DNA from: a virus
IMG/VR virus record: IMGVR_UViG_3300037549_000160
Location: 1 to 40,815 of that record
Length of the DNA: 40,815 nucleotides
Direction: 5' to 3' (one strand)
Shown: in pieces, positions 23,058 to 30,489 of the stretch
How positions within the stretch are numbered: the first letter of the stretch is position 1
How the letters are laid out: the number at the start of each line of letters is the position of its first letter
Made by a program: the position numbers and the translations under genes
The notes under the pieces: generated by a model
What the model saw: only the letters and a program-made list of their open reading frames with translations
Databases searched by the model: none
Told to the model about the DNA's origin: nothing

Positions 23058-23429
23058 CTATTTGAAGAGGATTTCCTCGACCGAGCCCGGAGGCAGATCC
23101 CGCTCGAAGCCCTGATCGAGATATTCAGCGTTCATGAATAGCTTGCCGTCCACATAACGGTGGCAAAGCTGGCGAGTTTCGGTCGCAAGGTCACGAATAA
23201 CCAGCGGGCCGCAATAAAGTACCGCCCCATCCTTGGTCCTCACGCGATCAGCAACTAGAACGGTTCCCGCTGGGAACTCCCAGGTATTCCCGACTGCTCC
23301 GCGCATTCGGACAGTCTCTTTGAAGCGGAGCGCAGCGAGCCCCTCCGGCGACCGGGGAACAAGGGTTGTTGGCATCGCACAACCGGCCAAGGTCAGCGCA
23401 GAAAAGACCACAGCTATCGAAAATCGCAC
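23058..23429 (-). CDS. lipoprotein, possible superinfection-exclusion or conversion gene
   Basis: A 123-residue lipoprotein on the strand opposite to the tail genes. The signal runs VRFSIAVVFSALTLAGC with lipobox LAGC, cysteine at residue 17. The mature part is about 107 residues with short strands (TWEFPAGTVLVADRVRT, GAVLYCGPLVIRD) and two further cysteines. Start GTG 23429 is preceded by GGAG at 23437-23440. Small phage lipoproteins often block receptors against further infection (T5 Llp is an example). It has its own promoter and terminator-like hairpin, the arrangement of a gene expressed in the lysogen. Confidence 0.75.
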   Translation of the reverse strand: MRFSIAVVFSALTLAGCAMPTTLVPRSPEGLAALRFKETVRMRGAVGNTWEFPAGTVLVADRVRTKDGAVLYCGPLVIRDLATETRQLCHRYVDGKLFMNAEYLDQGFERDLPPGSVEEILFK

Positions 23430-23455
23430 GAGGAATCTCCAACCTGGAGCGCCCG

Positions 23456-23484
23456 CATATAGGTGCCCGGGGATAGCCTCGCAA
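23456..23484 (-). promoter_or_regulatory. promoter of the lipoprotein gene
   Basis: On the minus strand TTGCGA (23479-23484) and TATATG (23456-23461) are separated by 17 bases. Each box matches the sigma-70 consensus at 4 of 6 places. The expected start point lies about 20 bases before the lipoprotein start codon. It is the only clear promoter between the two divergent genes. Confidence 0.6.
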
Positions 23485-23500
23485 TCGGAACCGAAACGCA

Positions 23501-25852
23501 ATGCCCCCATTGATTGTCGCAGCGGTCGCGGCGTTGGCGACCATCGCCACAACGGCGGTGCTCGCCTCCGGTGTGCTGGGTTTCGTCATCACGGGCTTCG
23601 CCGCCGCGGCCATCGCCGCCGCGGTCGGCCTGGTGGTCTCCTTCGGCCTCACCTCGCTGCTGCACCTGAACAAGAACAAGCACGCCCCGAACACCACCGT
23701 CGACCAGCAGCAGCTGATCCGCGCCGCCACCGAGCCGCGCCGCATCATCTACGGGGAGGCCCGCGTCGGTGGCACCATCCTCTATGCCGCCAGCTCCGGC
23801 GAATACAGCGAGTATCTGCACCTGGTCATCGCGATCGCGGCGCATCCCTGCCACAGCATCGGCAATATCTGGTTCGATGACCAGTTGATCCAGCCCTACC
23901 AGATCGAGAGCAGCGGCAATGTCTGGTCCGGCACCTACACCAACGTCGCCCGGATCAAGAAATACCTGGGTGACCAGACGGCGGCCGACAGCGATCTGGT
24001 CTCGGAAAGCCCGGATGGGTGGTCCAGCAATCACAAGCTGCTGGGCATCACCTATCTCTATGTTCGGCTGAAGTACAATTCCAGCATCTACCAGGGCATC
24101 CCGAACATCACCTGCCTTGTCGAAGGCAAGAACGATATCTACGACCCGCGCAGCAGCAGCACCGGCTACACCATGAACTGGGCGCTCTGCGTCCGGGACT
24201 ACCTGAAGGCAGATTTCGGGCTGGCCTGCGCCGATGCCGAGATCGATTCCGCCAGCTTCATCGCCGCCGCCAACCTCTCGGATGAAGCGGTGGCCGAGGA
24301 TGAATCCGGCGCCACCACCCAGCCGCGCTACCAGATTTCCGGCACCTTCACGCTGGACCAGACGCCGATCGACATCATCGACAGCCTGATGGCCGCCGGC
24401 GCCGGGGCGCTCACCTATGTGCAGGGCGCCTACCAGCTTTTCGGCGGCGCCTATGCCAGCGCCAGCGCCAGCCTCGGCATGTCGGATTTCGCCGGCACGC
24501 TGGAGGTCACCACCCAGCCGCCGCGCAGCCAGTTGTTCAACAGCATCAAGGGCACCTTCACCGACAAGGATAAGAACTGGATCACCAGCGACTATCCGCC
24601 CATGCAGTTCAGCAGCTACATCACCGCCGATGGCAGCCAGATCTGGCGGCAGATCGATCATCCCTGGATCACCAACGCCATCCGCGCGCAGCGGCTCTCG
24701 AAGCAGATGCTGTTGCGGTCCCGCCACGGCATCACGGTGAAGGTGCCGCTGCGCTATGCGTCGCTGACCCTCTGCGGCTGGGATGTGGTGGCGCTCACGG
24801 TGCCGGACCTCGGCTGGACCTCGAAGCCCTTCCGCATCGTGGCCTGGGAATACGATCCGGCGCGCGGCCAGTGCAGCGCCTCGCTGCAGGAGGAACAGGC
24901 CACCGATTTCTCCTGGACCTATGATGCCGCCGCGGCGGCGCTGGACACGCCCTCGACCACCCTCACCAGCCCGCTGGGGCTGCCGCAGCCGAACACCCTG
25001 GTGCTGTCCAGCACCACCCAGATCAACGCGGATGGCAGCGTGCTGCCGGCCCTGCAGGTGACCTGGGCCGAGGCCTACTCCGCCTTCGTCAACGCCAATG
25101 AGGTCCAGTGGCGGCAGGGCAGCGGGGATCCCTGGCACAGCATGCAGGTGGCCGTCGGCGTCGGCCGCGCCATCATCATGCCGGTACAGATGAACGCCGA
25201 TTACGATGTGCAGGTGCGCGCCATCGGCGGCCTGGTTTATGGCCCTTTCACCAGCATCGCCAGCATCACCATCGGCACGCATGTGGCCTCCCCGCCAGTG
25301 CCCACCGGCGCCAGCTGCACCGGCGTGCAGGGCGGCTTCACGGTGCAGTGGACCAACCCGACCAACACCGATTTCGACCGGGTTTGGGTGCAGGCCTCGG
25401 CCGATGGCGGCAGCACCTGGACCACCATGGCCCAGACCAAGGCCAGCTATGTCCGGCTCTCCGGTTTCAATCCGGATGACGTGCGCAGCTTCCAGGTCGC
25501 CGCGGTCGATACCTCTGGCAATTTCTCGAGCTGGGTCTCGGCCGGCGCGGCGACCGTGCCGCGGCTGGTGACCAACGACCTCGCCTCCGGCAGCTTCAGC
25601 AGCCTCGGCGTGGCGCAGGCCTGGACCACGCAGAGCCTCACGCGACCCGGCTCCGGCTACAGCATGTCGACCATCGTCAGCACCACGGTGACGCTGGCCG
25701 GCGATGCGCGGGTGAGCATCCGCACCAAGCTGCCGGCCAAGCTGGTGACCTGGACGGCGACCGGCGGCGGCTCCGGCTCGACCGGCGGCGCCGATAGTGG
25801 CGGCGGCGGCGGCGGGGCTTCCGGTGATGGCGGCGGCGGGGGAGGATTCTGA
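23501..25852 (+). CDS. tail tip / host-specificity protein, J-like
   Basis: A 783-residue tip protein. The first 60 residues are hydrophobic (residues 1-50, two helices), recalling a gpI-type segment fused to J. The core follows (RIIYGEARVGGTILYAASSG, HPCHSIGNIWFDDQLI, KYNSSIYQGIPNITCLVEGK, YDPRSSSTGYTMNWALCVRD), typical of J and gp44-like tip proteins. Two fibronectin-III-like domains span about residues 495-690. The end is glycine-rich: from residue 755 onwards mostly glycine, finishing in phenylalanine. It is expected to bind the receptor and start DNA release. ATG 23501 has only a weak ribosome-binding sequence. Confidence 0.88.
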   Translation: MPPLIVAAVAALATIATTAVLASGVLGFVITGFAAAAIAAAVGLVVSFGLTSLLHLNKNKHAPNTTVDQQQLIRAATEPRRIIYGEARVGGTILYAASSGEYSEYLHLVIAIAAHPCHSIGNIWFDDQLIQPYQIESSGNVWSGTYTNVARIKKYLGDQTAADSDLVSESPDGWSSNHKLLGITYLYVRLKYNSSIYQGIPNITCLVEGKNDIYDPRSSSTGYTMNWALCVRDYLKADFGLACADAEIDSASFIAAANLSDEAVAEDESGATTQPRYQISGTFTLDQTPIDIIDSLMAAGAGALTYVQGAYQLFGGAYASASASLGMSDFAGTLEVTTQPPRSQLFNSIKGTFTDKDKNWITSDYPPMQFSSYITADGSQIWRQIDHPWITNAIRAQRLSKQMLLRSRHGITVKVPLRYASLTLCGWDVVALTVPDLGWTSKPFRIVAWEYDPARGQCSASLQEEQATDFSWTYDAAAAALDTPSTTLTSPLGLPQPNTLVLSSTTQINADGSVLPALQVTWAEAYSAFVNANEVQWRQGSGDPWHSMQVAVGVGRAIIMPVQMNADYDVQVRAIGGLVYGPFTSIASITIGTHVASPPVPTGASCTGVQGGFTVQWTNPTNTDFDRVWVQASADGGSTWTTMAQTKASYVRLSGFNPDDVRSFQVAAVDTSGNFSSWVSAGAATVPRLVTNDLASGSFSSLGVAQAWTTQSLTRPGSGYSMSTIVSTTVTLAGDARVSIRTKLPAKLVTWTATGGGSGSTGGADSGGGGGGASGDGGGGGGF

Positions 25853-26124
25853 TGTCGCTCGACACGACGGCACTGACCAACGGTTTCGGGTGGGTGCTGA
25901 CCCGGACGAATACCAGCACCGGCGACGAGACCATTGTCGACTGGTGCAATGGCGACATGGACGAATCGCTCGATTGGCCCGGCCCCGGCACCTACACCTA
26001 TGCCGTGAAGATGGTGGTAGGCTCGGCCGCCGCGATCACCGGCTACACCATCAACAGCGTCGCGTATGGCCAGGCCGGCTACACCCAGCTGGCGCAGATG
26101 GTGGTGCAGGAACTGCGGCGGTGA
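25852..26124 (+). CDS. hypothetical small tail-tip partner
   Basis: A 90-residue protein, unrecognised. It has several short strands (FGWVLTRTNTSTG, GTYTYAVKMVVGSAAAITGY) and an aspartate-rich middle DWCNGDMDESLDWPG. Its ATG overlaps the stop of the tip gene (TGATG). A small protein coupled to the tip gene may be a chaperone or a tip subunit; no family was recognised. Confidence 0.65.
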   Translation: MSLDTTALTNGFGWVLTRTNTSTGDETIVDWCNGDMDESLDWPGPGTYTYAVKMVVGSAAAITGYTINSVAYGQAGYTQLAQMVVQELRR

Positions 26125-26312
26125 TCAGCTACCTGCTCTATGCCCCTGCCACCGGCGCGATCGCCGTGGTCGGCACCTGCGCCACCGAGCTGCTGGCCCT
26201 GCAGGCCTATGGCGACCTGGTCGCGCTTGCGATCACCCGCGCGCAATCCGAGGCCATCCGCGCCAATCGCGCGGCCTGGCATGTGGTGGCGGGCGTGCTG
26301 ACGCCAGCCTGA
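26121..26312 (+). CDS. hypothetical small protein
   Basis: A 63-residue protein beginning at GTG 26121 in a GTGA overlap. It reads VISYLLYAPATGAIAVVGTC, then helical ELLALQAYGDLVALAITRAQ. Not recognised; probably made together with the tip proteins. Most of the sequence looks like a small folded domain rather than a membrane protein. Confidence 0.55.
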   Translation: MISYLLYAPATGAIAVVGTCATELLALQAYGDLVALAITRAQSEAIRANRAAWHVVAGVLTPA

Positions 26313-26350
26313 CCGCCAGGCGTTTCCGCACCGATCAAGGATTGAACCGG

Positions 26351-26650
26351 ATGGAAGATCCCGAGGGCGCCGCTGTGGGTGGAGTTCTGAAGAAAACCGA
26401 GCATGCGCTGATCGGCACGCTGATCGCCAACCTGCTCGCCGGCGTGATCGCCGCCACGCTGCTGTGGGCGCAGGTGCATGAGCACGATCGGCGGCTCGAC
26501 CGGCTGGAATCGGCCGACCAGGCGGCGGTGCAGAAAACCGCCGAGATGGCGATGGCCGTGGTGGAGCTGCGCGGCGTCATCGCGGCCTTGAAGGAAACGG
26601 TCGGGGATCTGCGCAGCACGGTGCGCAGCGGCGGCGGCCTGCAGAAATAG
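26351..26650 (+). CDS. membrane-anchored coiled-coil protein, lysis region
   Basis: A 99-residue protein with one transmembrane helix (about residues 20-41, ALIGTLIANLLAGVIAATLL) followed by a coiled coil (HEHDRRLDRLESADQAAVQK to SGGGLQK). It precedes the holin and may act as a holin partner or antiholin. Order, size and topology recall XhlA-like lysis helpers but with the helix at the other end, so the assignment is open. It starts 38 bases after the previous stop. Confidence 0.65.
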   Translation: MEDPEGAAVGGVLKKTEHALIGTLIANLLAGVIAATLLWAQVHEHDRRLDRLESADQAAVQKTAEMAMAVVELRGVIAALKETVGDLRSTVRSGGGLQK

Positions 26651-26659
26651 GGGGCATCG

Positions 26660-26917
26660 ATGATCCGATGGGTGATGCGCGGGCTGGCTTATTGGCCGAG
26701 CACGCTGCTGGCGGCTGGCATCCTGGCCGCGCTGGGCTGGCTGCACTGGATTGGGCCGGATCGGGTGAACGCGCTGGCCGCCGAGGTCTCCGGCATCGGC
26801 AGCCTGCTGACCGCGATCAGCGGCGCGCTTGGCGCGGTGCCGGGGCTGTTCGCGGTGGGCCTCGCGCTCTACCGGCCGCGCCGGGATGGGGAGGATCGTC
26901 ATGGGGCTGATCAGTAA
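26660..26917 (+). CDS. holin-like membrane protein
   Basis: An 85-residue protein with two hydrophobic helices (about residues 8-27 and 47-70) and a charged, basic end (YRPRRDGEDRHGADQ). Size, topology and position before the endolysin gene are those of a class II-type holin, which opens the inner membrane and sets lysis time. Assignment by context, since holins share little sequence. The end overlaps the endolysin start. Confidence 0.7.
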   Translation: MIRWVMRGLAYWPSTLLAAGILAALGWLHWIGPDRVNALAAEVSGIGSLLTAISGALGAVPGLFAVGLALYRPRRDGEDRHGADQ

Positions 26918-27647
26918 CCTCGCCGCGCTGTTCCGGCCCCCGCTGCCGCTGCCGGCCCCTGCGGCCGCGCCAGCGGCGCCGATGGCGGCCCCCGCTGCCG
27001 CCGCGCAGGCTTGGCCGCAGGCGGCCGATATCCAGATGCTGCTGGAAAACCTCGGCGCGCATGACCCGGCCATCTGGGCCGAGGCGATGCTGCCGGCGAT
27101 GCGCGAGCGCGAGATCAACACCCCGCGCCGCATCGGGGCCTTCGTCGCCACCTGCATGGTGGAGAGCGCCGGATTCAGCAAGCTGTTCGAGGATCTGCGC
27201 TATCGGCCCGAGACGCTGCTGCGGATGTGGCCGAGCCACTTCACCCCGGCGCAGGCCTATCAGTGGGGCCAAAGCGGCGCGCATGTCGCCGATGTCCAGG
27301 CGATCGCCAACGCCGCCTATGGCAACCGCATGGGCAACCTCAGCCCGGGTGATGGCTGGGCATTCCGCGGCCGGGGCATCGTTCAGTTGACTGGCCGGGC
27401 CGAGTACCGCGCGGCCGGTGCGGCGTTGGGGCTGCCGCTGGAAGCGCGGCCCGACCTGGCCGTGCAGCCGCCGGTGGCCGCGCGAATCGCCGCCTGGTAC
27501 TGGGCAACGCATGGCTGCAACGCCATGGCGGACCGTGGCGATATCGCCTCCTGGCGGGCAGCCGTGAATGGCGGCGAGAATGGGCTCGGCGAAGCTGAGG
27601 TGATCTACCAGCACGCCGAGCGCGCGATGCAGGGGCACGCGGCCTGA
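26901..27647 (+). CDS. endolysin, glycoside hydrolase family 19
   Basis: A 248-residue cell-wall hydrolase. After about 40 alanine/proline-rich residues comes a GH19 (class I chitinase-like) domain. The likely catalytic glutamates are in CMVESAGF (E88) and LFEDLRYRPETLL (E97). The family signature FRGRGIVQLTGRAEY lies around residues 154-168 and NGGENG near the end is also typical. It cleaves peptidoglycan glycan strands after the holin fires. GGGAGGAT at 26889-26896 precedes ATG 26901. The stop is overlapped by the next gene (TGATG). Confidence 0.9.
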   Translation: MGLISNLAALFRPPLPLPAPAAAPAAPMAAPAAAAQAWPQAADIQMLLENLGAHDPAIWAEAMLPAMREREINTPRRIGAFVATCMVESAGFSKLFEDLRYRPETLLRMWPSHFTPAQAYQWGQSGAHVADVQAIANAAYGNRMGNLSPGDGWAFRGRGIVQLTGRAEYRAAGAALGLPLEARPDLAVQPPVAARIAAWYWATHGCNAMADRGDIASWRAAVNGGENGLGEAEVIYQHAERAMQGHAA

Positions 27648-28069
27648 TGCCCGCGTTCCTGATCCCATACCTGATTGGCGCCATCGCGGCGCTCGGTCTC
27701 GGCGGGTGGCTCACTTTGGAAATCAGCGGTCGGCACCGCGCCGAGGCTGCCGCATCTGCTGCCACGGCCGAGCTACGCCAAAACGCCGCCGCGCTCGCCG
27801 AGGTCAAGGCGCACGCTGCCGCGGTCGAGACTGCGATGGCTGGTCTCGCCGCCGATACCGCCGCGCGGGTGGCGCGGAACACCCAGACCAGACAGGTGAT
27901 CTATGCCGCTGCGCCGTCCAAGGCTTGCGCTGCTGTGCCTGCTATCCGCGCTGCTCTCGACGGGCTGCGCCGCCCCGCTGCCGCCGCCGGTGCAGGTGGA
28001 GCGGCTATCGGTGCCGGCGGAACTGCTGGCCTGCCCGCCGCAACCGGAGCCGCCCGCCAGTCCCGATGA
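27647..28069 (+). CDS. inner-membrane spanin, Rz-like
   Basis: A 140-residue protein with an N-terminal membrane helix (residues 3-22, AFLIPYLIGAIAALGLGGWL) and a helical periplasmic part rich in alanine and charged residues (coiled coil about residues 28-80). This is the Rz topology. It links with the lipoprotein Rz1 encoded in another frame from 27903 to disrupt the outer membrane at the end of lysis. The last 50 residues are alanine/glycine-rich. Confidence 0.75.
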   Translation: MPAFLIPYLIGAIAALGLGGWLTLEISGRHRAEAAASAATAELRQNAAALAEVKAHAAAVETAMAGLAADTAARVARNTQTRQVIYAAAPSKACAAVPAIRAALDGLRRPAAAAGAGGAAIGAGGTAGLPAATGAARQSR

Positions 28070-28166
28070 CCGCGCACTGGCTGGTTATATCCTCGACCTG
28101 GCCGATGCCGGCGACGACTGCCGGGCGAAGCTCGGCCGCGTCGCGGATCTGGTCGCCGGGCCATGA
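27903..28166 (+). CDS. outer-membrane spanin lipoprotein, Rz1-like, nested in Rz
   Basis: An 87-residue lipoprotein in the +1 frame of the Rz-like gene, which it overlaps by 167 bases. The signal LRRPRLALLCLLSALLSTGC carries the lipid-binding cysteine at residue 22 and the mature part is proline-rich (APLPPPVQVERLSVPAELLA), as in Rz1. Such overlapped pairs are typical of the two-component spanin system. Its end overlaps the next gene (ATGA). Confidence 0.82.
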   Translation: MPLRRPRLALLCLLSALLSTGCAAPLPPPVQVERLSVPAELLACPPQPEPPASPDDRALAGYILDLADAGDDCRAKLGRVADLVAGP

Positions 28167-28489
28167 AGCCCTACCGGCTGATCACTCTGGACGATCTGCG
28201 CCGGGCCGGGGCGTGTCCCTATGGCCAGTGGTCTCTGCAACGCGCGCATGGCGGGGCGCTGGTGCTGACCGAGGAACACGTCGAGTGGGGGTCGCGCTGG
28301 CTCGAGTGGATGGGCCACACGCTCCCGGCGCGCGATCTGGCGGCAATCCGGCGCGATGATCGGGAGCGATGGCGCGAGGCTGCGGCGAGGCTCGGCGTGG
28401 AAGCGATCCATCTGCCGCCAGCCGAGGCCGCGGCGCTGCGGGAAGAACAAGTCCGGGCGGTGCTGCGGGCGGTGATCGCCGCGAAATAA
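28163..28489 (+). CDS. hypothetical protein after the lysis genes
   Basis: A 108-residue helical protein, not recognised. It begins MKPYRLITLDDLRRAGACPY and has a charged centre (LAAIRRDDRERWREAAARLG). It is coupled to Rz1 by an ATGA overlap and is the last gene before a strong terminator, so it belongs to the late operon. Function unknown. Confidence 0.75.
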   Translation: MKPYRLITLDDLRRAGACPYGQWSLQRAHGGALVLTEEHVEWGSRWLEWMGHTLPARDLAAIRRDDRERWREAAARLGVEAIHLPPAEAAALREEQVRAVLRAVIAAK

Positions 28490-28492
28490 AAG

Positions 28493-28531
28493 AAGGCCGC
28501 CCGGGGAAGCCTGGGCGGCCTTTCGCGTTTT
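28493..28531. terminator. intrinsic terminator at the end of the late operon
   Basis: AAGGCCGCCC at 28493-28502 pairs perfectly with GGGCGGCCTT at 28513-28522 (loop 10 bases). TTT at 28521-28523 and TTTT at 28528-28531 follow. It lies 3 bases after the last late gene and 7 bases before the stop of a convergent gene, so it may stop both. Confidence 0.85.
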
Positions 28532-28537
28532 CGGGGG

Positions 28538-28741
28538 TTATTTGGAATGCGGCGAGCGGCGCACGTCGGCGAGCGCGCGGGATAGGTCCATACTGGACCG
28601 CTTCATCGCGGCGCGGGCGCGGGATGGCCGGAGCCCCTGCGGTCCCTCGGCGCGAGTTGCGGCAATACGCTTCAAGAACCGCTTAGCCTCGGCCTCCGCG
28701 GTAGCAAGGCGTTCGGCCTCGCGCTTGTCCCATTCATCCAT
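28538..28741 (-). CDS. hypothetical small protein, leftward
   Basis: A 67-residue very basic and helical protein (MDEWDKREAERLATAEAEAK, RFLKRIAATRAEG). Ribosome-binding sequence GAAGGAG lies at 28750-28756 on the minus strand. Not recognised; the basic composition is compatible with nucleic-acid binding. It is the second gene of a short leftward unit ending at the shared terminator. Confidence 0.6.
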   Translation of the reverse strand: MDEWDKREAERLATAEAEAKRFLKRIAATRAEGPQGLRPSRARAAMKRSSMDLSRALADVRRSPHSK

Positions 28742-28761
28742 GCGCTAGTCTCCTTCGGGGT

Positions 28762-28998
28762 TTACTTGGACGCCGCGCGGATCGCCGCGCGGACGTGATG
28801 CGCCTCGCTGTCATGCGCGCGGAATTGCTCGGTACCGTCATCGTTGAACAGCCGGACCACGCTGCGGGCAAAGGCGGGGATGAGGGCGGCTACGGCGTCG
28901 CCCATAGCCGCGGGCATCGGAGCCGTGATGCGGTACTGCGTATCGGTCGGCACCGTCGTCATGCGGGCGGCGGCGCTGCGGTTCGGGTGATTGGTCAT
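28762..28998 (-). CDS. hypothetical small protein, leftward, first gene of unit
   Basis: A 78-residue protein (MTNHPNRSAAARMTTVPTDT, later MGDAVAALIPAFARSVVRLF). It is driven by a promoter with a perfect -35 just upstream (29047-29075). It is followed by the 28538 gene in the same direction. No family recognised. Confidence 0.6.
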   Translation of the reverse strand: MTNHPNRSAAARMTTVPTDTQYRITAPMPAAMGDAVAALIPAFARSVVRLFNDDGTEQFRAHDSEAHHVRAAIRAASK

Positions 28999-29046
28999 CG
29001 GTCTGTTTCCTGCCCCTGATCCGCGAGGCGCCGGTAAGCCCTGCCA

Positions 29047-29075
29047 TGTTTAATGCCTTGCGCGCGGTGTGTCAA
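29047..29075 (-). promoter_or_regulatory. leftward promoter overlapping a rightward promoter
   Basis: Minus strand TTGACA (29070-29075) with a 17-base spacer and TAAACA (29047-29052). The -35 is a perfect match. It serves the leftward genes from 28998. The region is shared with the rightward promoter at 29058-29086. Confidence 0.6.
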
Positions 29076-29086
29076 GAGGCTATAGG
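29058..29086 (+). promoter_or_regulatory. rightward promoter, possibly leaderless
   Basis: Plus strand TTGCGC (29058-29063), 17-base spacer and TATAGG (29081-29086). The expected start point, about 7 bases downstream of the -10 box, coincides with ATG 29093, and there is no ribosome-binding sequence at the normal distance, so the message may have no leader. Confidence 0.5.
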
Positions 29087-29092
29087 TATGGC

Positions 29093-29725
29093 ATGAAGAT
29101 TGGCTATGTGAGAGTGGACCGGACCGGCCCATCCCCCCTGGAGCAGCAGAAGGCTCTTAAGGAGGATGGCTTCGACAATTTCGGCGACGATGGCCCGATC
29201 TATGTGGACGGGCTGCGCACCAAGAAAGTGAAGGCCGGCGAGGATGCGCTGCCGCAGCGCACCGAGGCCCTACGTGCGCTGCGCCCCGGCGACGTGCTGG
29301 TGGTGGCCAACGCCGGCCGGCTCGGGGCCTCCCGCGAGGACATTCTGCGGGTGCTGGGCCTGATCGGACAGGCTGGCGCCGGGGTGCTGTCCATCGCCGA
29401 ACGCAGCCACTTCGAGCCTGTGCCGCAGGTGCATGATGCCGCGGTGTTCGCCGATACGGCACACCAAACGCAGATGGCCGAGCGCGCCGCGAAGGCCAGG
29501 CGAGGCGCCAAGGCGTTCGGCAGCAAGCGCGGCCCCCCGATCAAGTTGAAGCGGGCGCGGCTGGATGATCTGCGCCCCATGTGGGGCGACCCTGACGTGC
29601 GGATTGAGCTTGTCGAGGCCGAAGCTGGCGTGAAACGCCGCACCCTCTACCGGCTGCTTGGCCCGCGAGGGACGCCGTTCTTCGGCCGGCCCGGCGCCCA
29701 GCCAAAGGGGAAGAAACGGAAATGA
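29093..29725 (+). CDS. serine-recombinase-like protein lacking the catalytic serine
   Basis: A 210-residue protein with the fold pattern of resolvase/invertase proteins: MKIGYVRVDRTGPSPLEQQK at the start, ALRPGDVLVVANAGRLGASR around residues 60-80 and a C-terminal helix-turn-helix (VEAEAGVKRRTLYRLLG, about residues 175-190). Active family members read GYARVS at the start with the catalytic serine; here aspartate takes that place. The usual DRLGRS is AGRLGAS. Catalysis is therefore unlikely, and a DNA-binding regulatory role is inferred. First gene of the rightward accessory operon. Confidence 0.75.
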   Translation: MKIGYVRVDRTGPSPLEQQKALKEDGFDNFGDDGPIYVDGLRTKKVKAGEDALPQRTEALRALRPGDVLVVANAGRLGASREDILRVLGLIGQAGAGVLSIAERSHFEPVPQVHDAAVFADTAHQTQMAERAAKARRGAKAFGSKRGPPIKLKRARLDDLRPMWGDPDVRIELVEAEAGVKRRTLYRLLGPRGTPFFGRPGAQPKGKKRK

Positions 29726-30129
29726 GGCCCTGGGTCTACGTCATCGCCAGCACGGCCGGCATGGTGAAGGTCGGCATATCCAGGGCGCCGGCAGCGCGCC
29801 TTGCCGCGCTCCAGACCGGACACCCCTTCAAGCTGACGCTGTTCCGCCAGGTTGAGCGCCCCAAAGGCGACGCGCTGCGGGTGGAGCAGACGGCGCACCG
29901 CATCTTGCGAGCGCACCGGCAGCATGGAACCGAGTGGTTCAAGGTGACGCCAGAGGAAGCGGCGAAGGCCGTCGAGACTGCCTGCGAAGCGTCAGAGGCG
30001 CGCGAGGCGGCCAAGATACCGCGGCGCATCCGGTACTACGGCGACGATCCGAAGGAGGCCGAGGAATGGGTGAAGGAAAATCCGGGGCAGTTGGCCCGCG
30101 AGATCAGGAAGTGGAGCAACCTGCCGTGA
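29722..30129 (+). CDS. T5orf172 / GIY-YIG-like protein
   Basis: A 135-residue protein. Residues 3-80 match the T5orf172/Mug113 group, a GIY-YIG nuclease relative: WVYVIASTAGMVKVGISRAP, then RLAALQTGHPFKLTLFRQVE and EQTAHRILRAHRQHGTEWFK. The YVI...KVG pattern corresponds to the GIY-YIG core, and R (in AARL) and E (in VEQTAH) are likely catalytic residues. It may nick or cut DNA. The last 50 residues are charged helix. It is coupled to the previous gene (ATGA). Confidence 0.8.
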   Translation: MRPWVYVIASTAGMVKVGISRAPAARLAALQTGHPFKLTLFRQVERPKGDALRVEQTAHRILRAHRQHGTEWFKVTPEEAAKAVETACEASEAREAAKIPRRIRYYGDDPKEAEEWVKENPGQLAREIRKWSNLP

Positions 30130-30347
30130 GTGACACACAGCGTCCGGTATCGACCCCGACCATGACGCGCGAGCATGTCGATGAGCTGTTTCGCGCGGCC
30201 GATCCCCGGCTGGTCGATGACTTGGCGCAGGCCATCGCCCGCGGCTGCGTGGCGCATGGCGCGAAACTACCGTCCGGCTGCCTCACCGGGATCGTCAAGA
30301 GCCTGCTGTTCACCCTCGACCAGCGTAGGAGGTCCGCTGATGCCTGA
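30126..30347 (+). CDS. hypothetical small protein
   Basis: A 73-residue helical protein from GTG 30126 (GTGA overlap): MTREHVDELFRAADPRLVDD, LAQAIARGCVAHGAKLPSGC, LTGIVKSLLFTLDQRRRSAD. Not recognised. The body looks like a compact helical domain. Member of the tightly packed rightward operon. Confidence 0.6.
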   Translation: MSDTQRPVSTPTMTREHVDELFRAADPRLVDDLAQAIARGCVAHGAKLPSGCLTGIVKSLLFTLDQRRRSADA

Positions 30348-30489
30348 CCACCAAACCACCCGCTGGCGGCGGCGCCTGTTCATCGTTGCCGTGGCGCCAG
30401 TTGAGATCGTCGCTTGCGCATTCATCGCCGCATGGCGGCAGGTGGGGGACAGCCTCCTTGTGATCCGCGACGAATGGAACGACGCATGA
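30340..30489 (+). CDS. small membrane protein, 49 residues
   Basis: A 49-residue protein with one membrane helix (about residues 13-33, LFIVAVAPVEIVACAFIAAW) after a basic N-terminus MPDHQTTRWRRR. AGGAGG at 30327-30332 is an excellent ribosome-binding site. Small single-helix proteins in early phage operons often act on host envelope or membrane enzymes; no specific target is visible. Confidence 0.6.
   Translation: MPDHQTTRWRRRLFIVAVAPVEIVACAFIAAWRQVGDSLLVIRDEWNDA

Noticed and set aside
23414-25873. 819-codon minus-strand frame opposite the tip protein
   Set aside because: Antisense shadow with GAA/HRGG-type composition; the plus-strand J-like protein has recognisable domains.
29093-29725. 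Considered as an invertase with a DNA inversion switch
   Set aside because: The catalytic serine is missing and no pair of inverted recombination sites was seen around the tail fibre or accessory genes.
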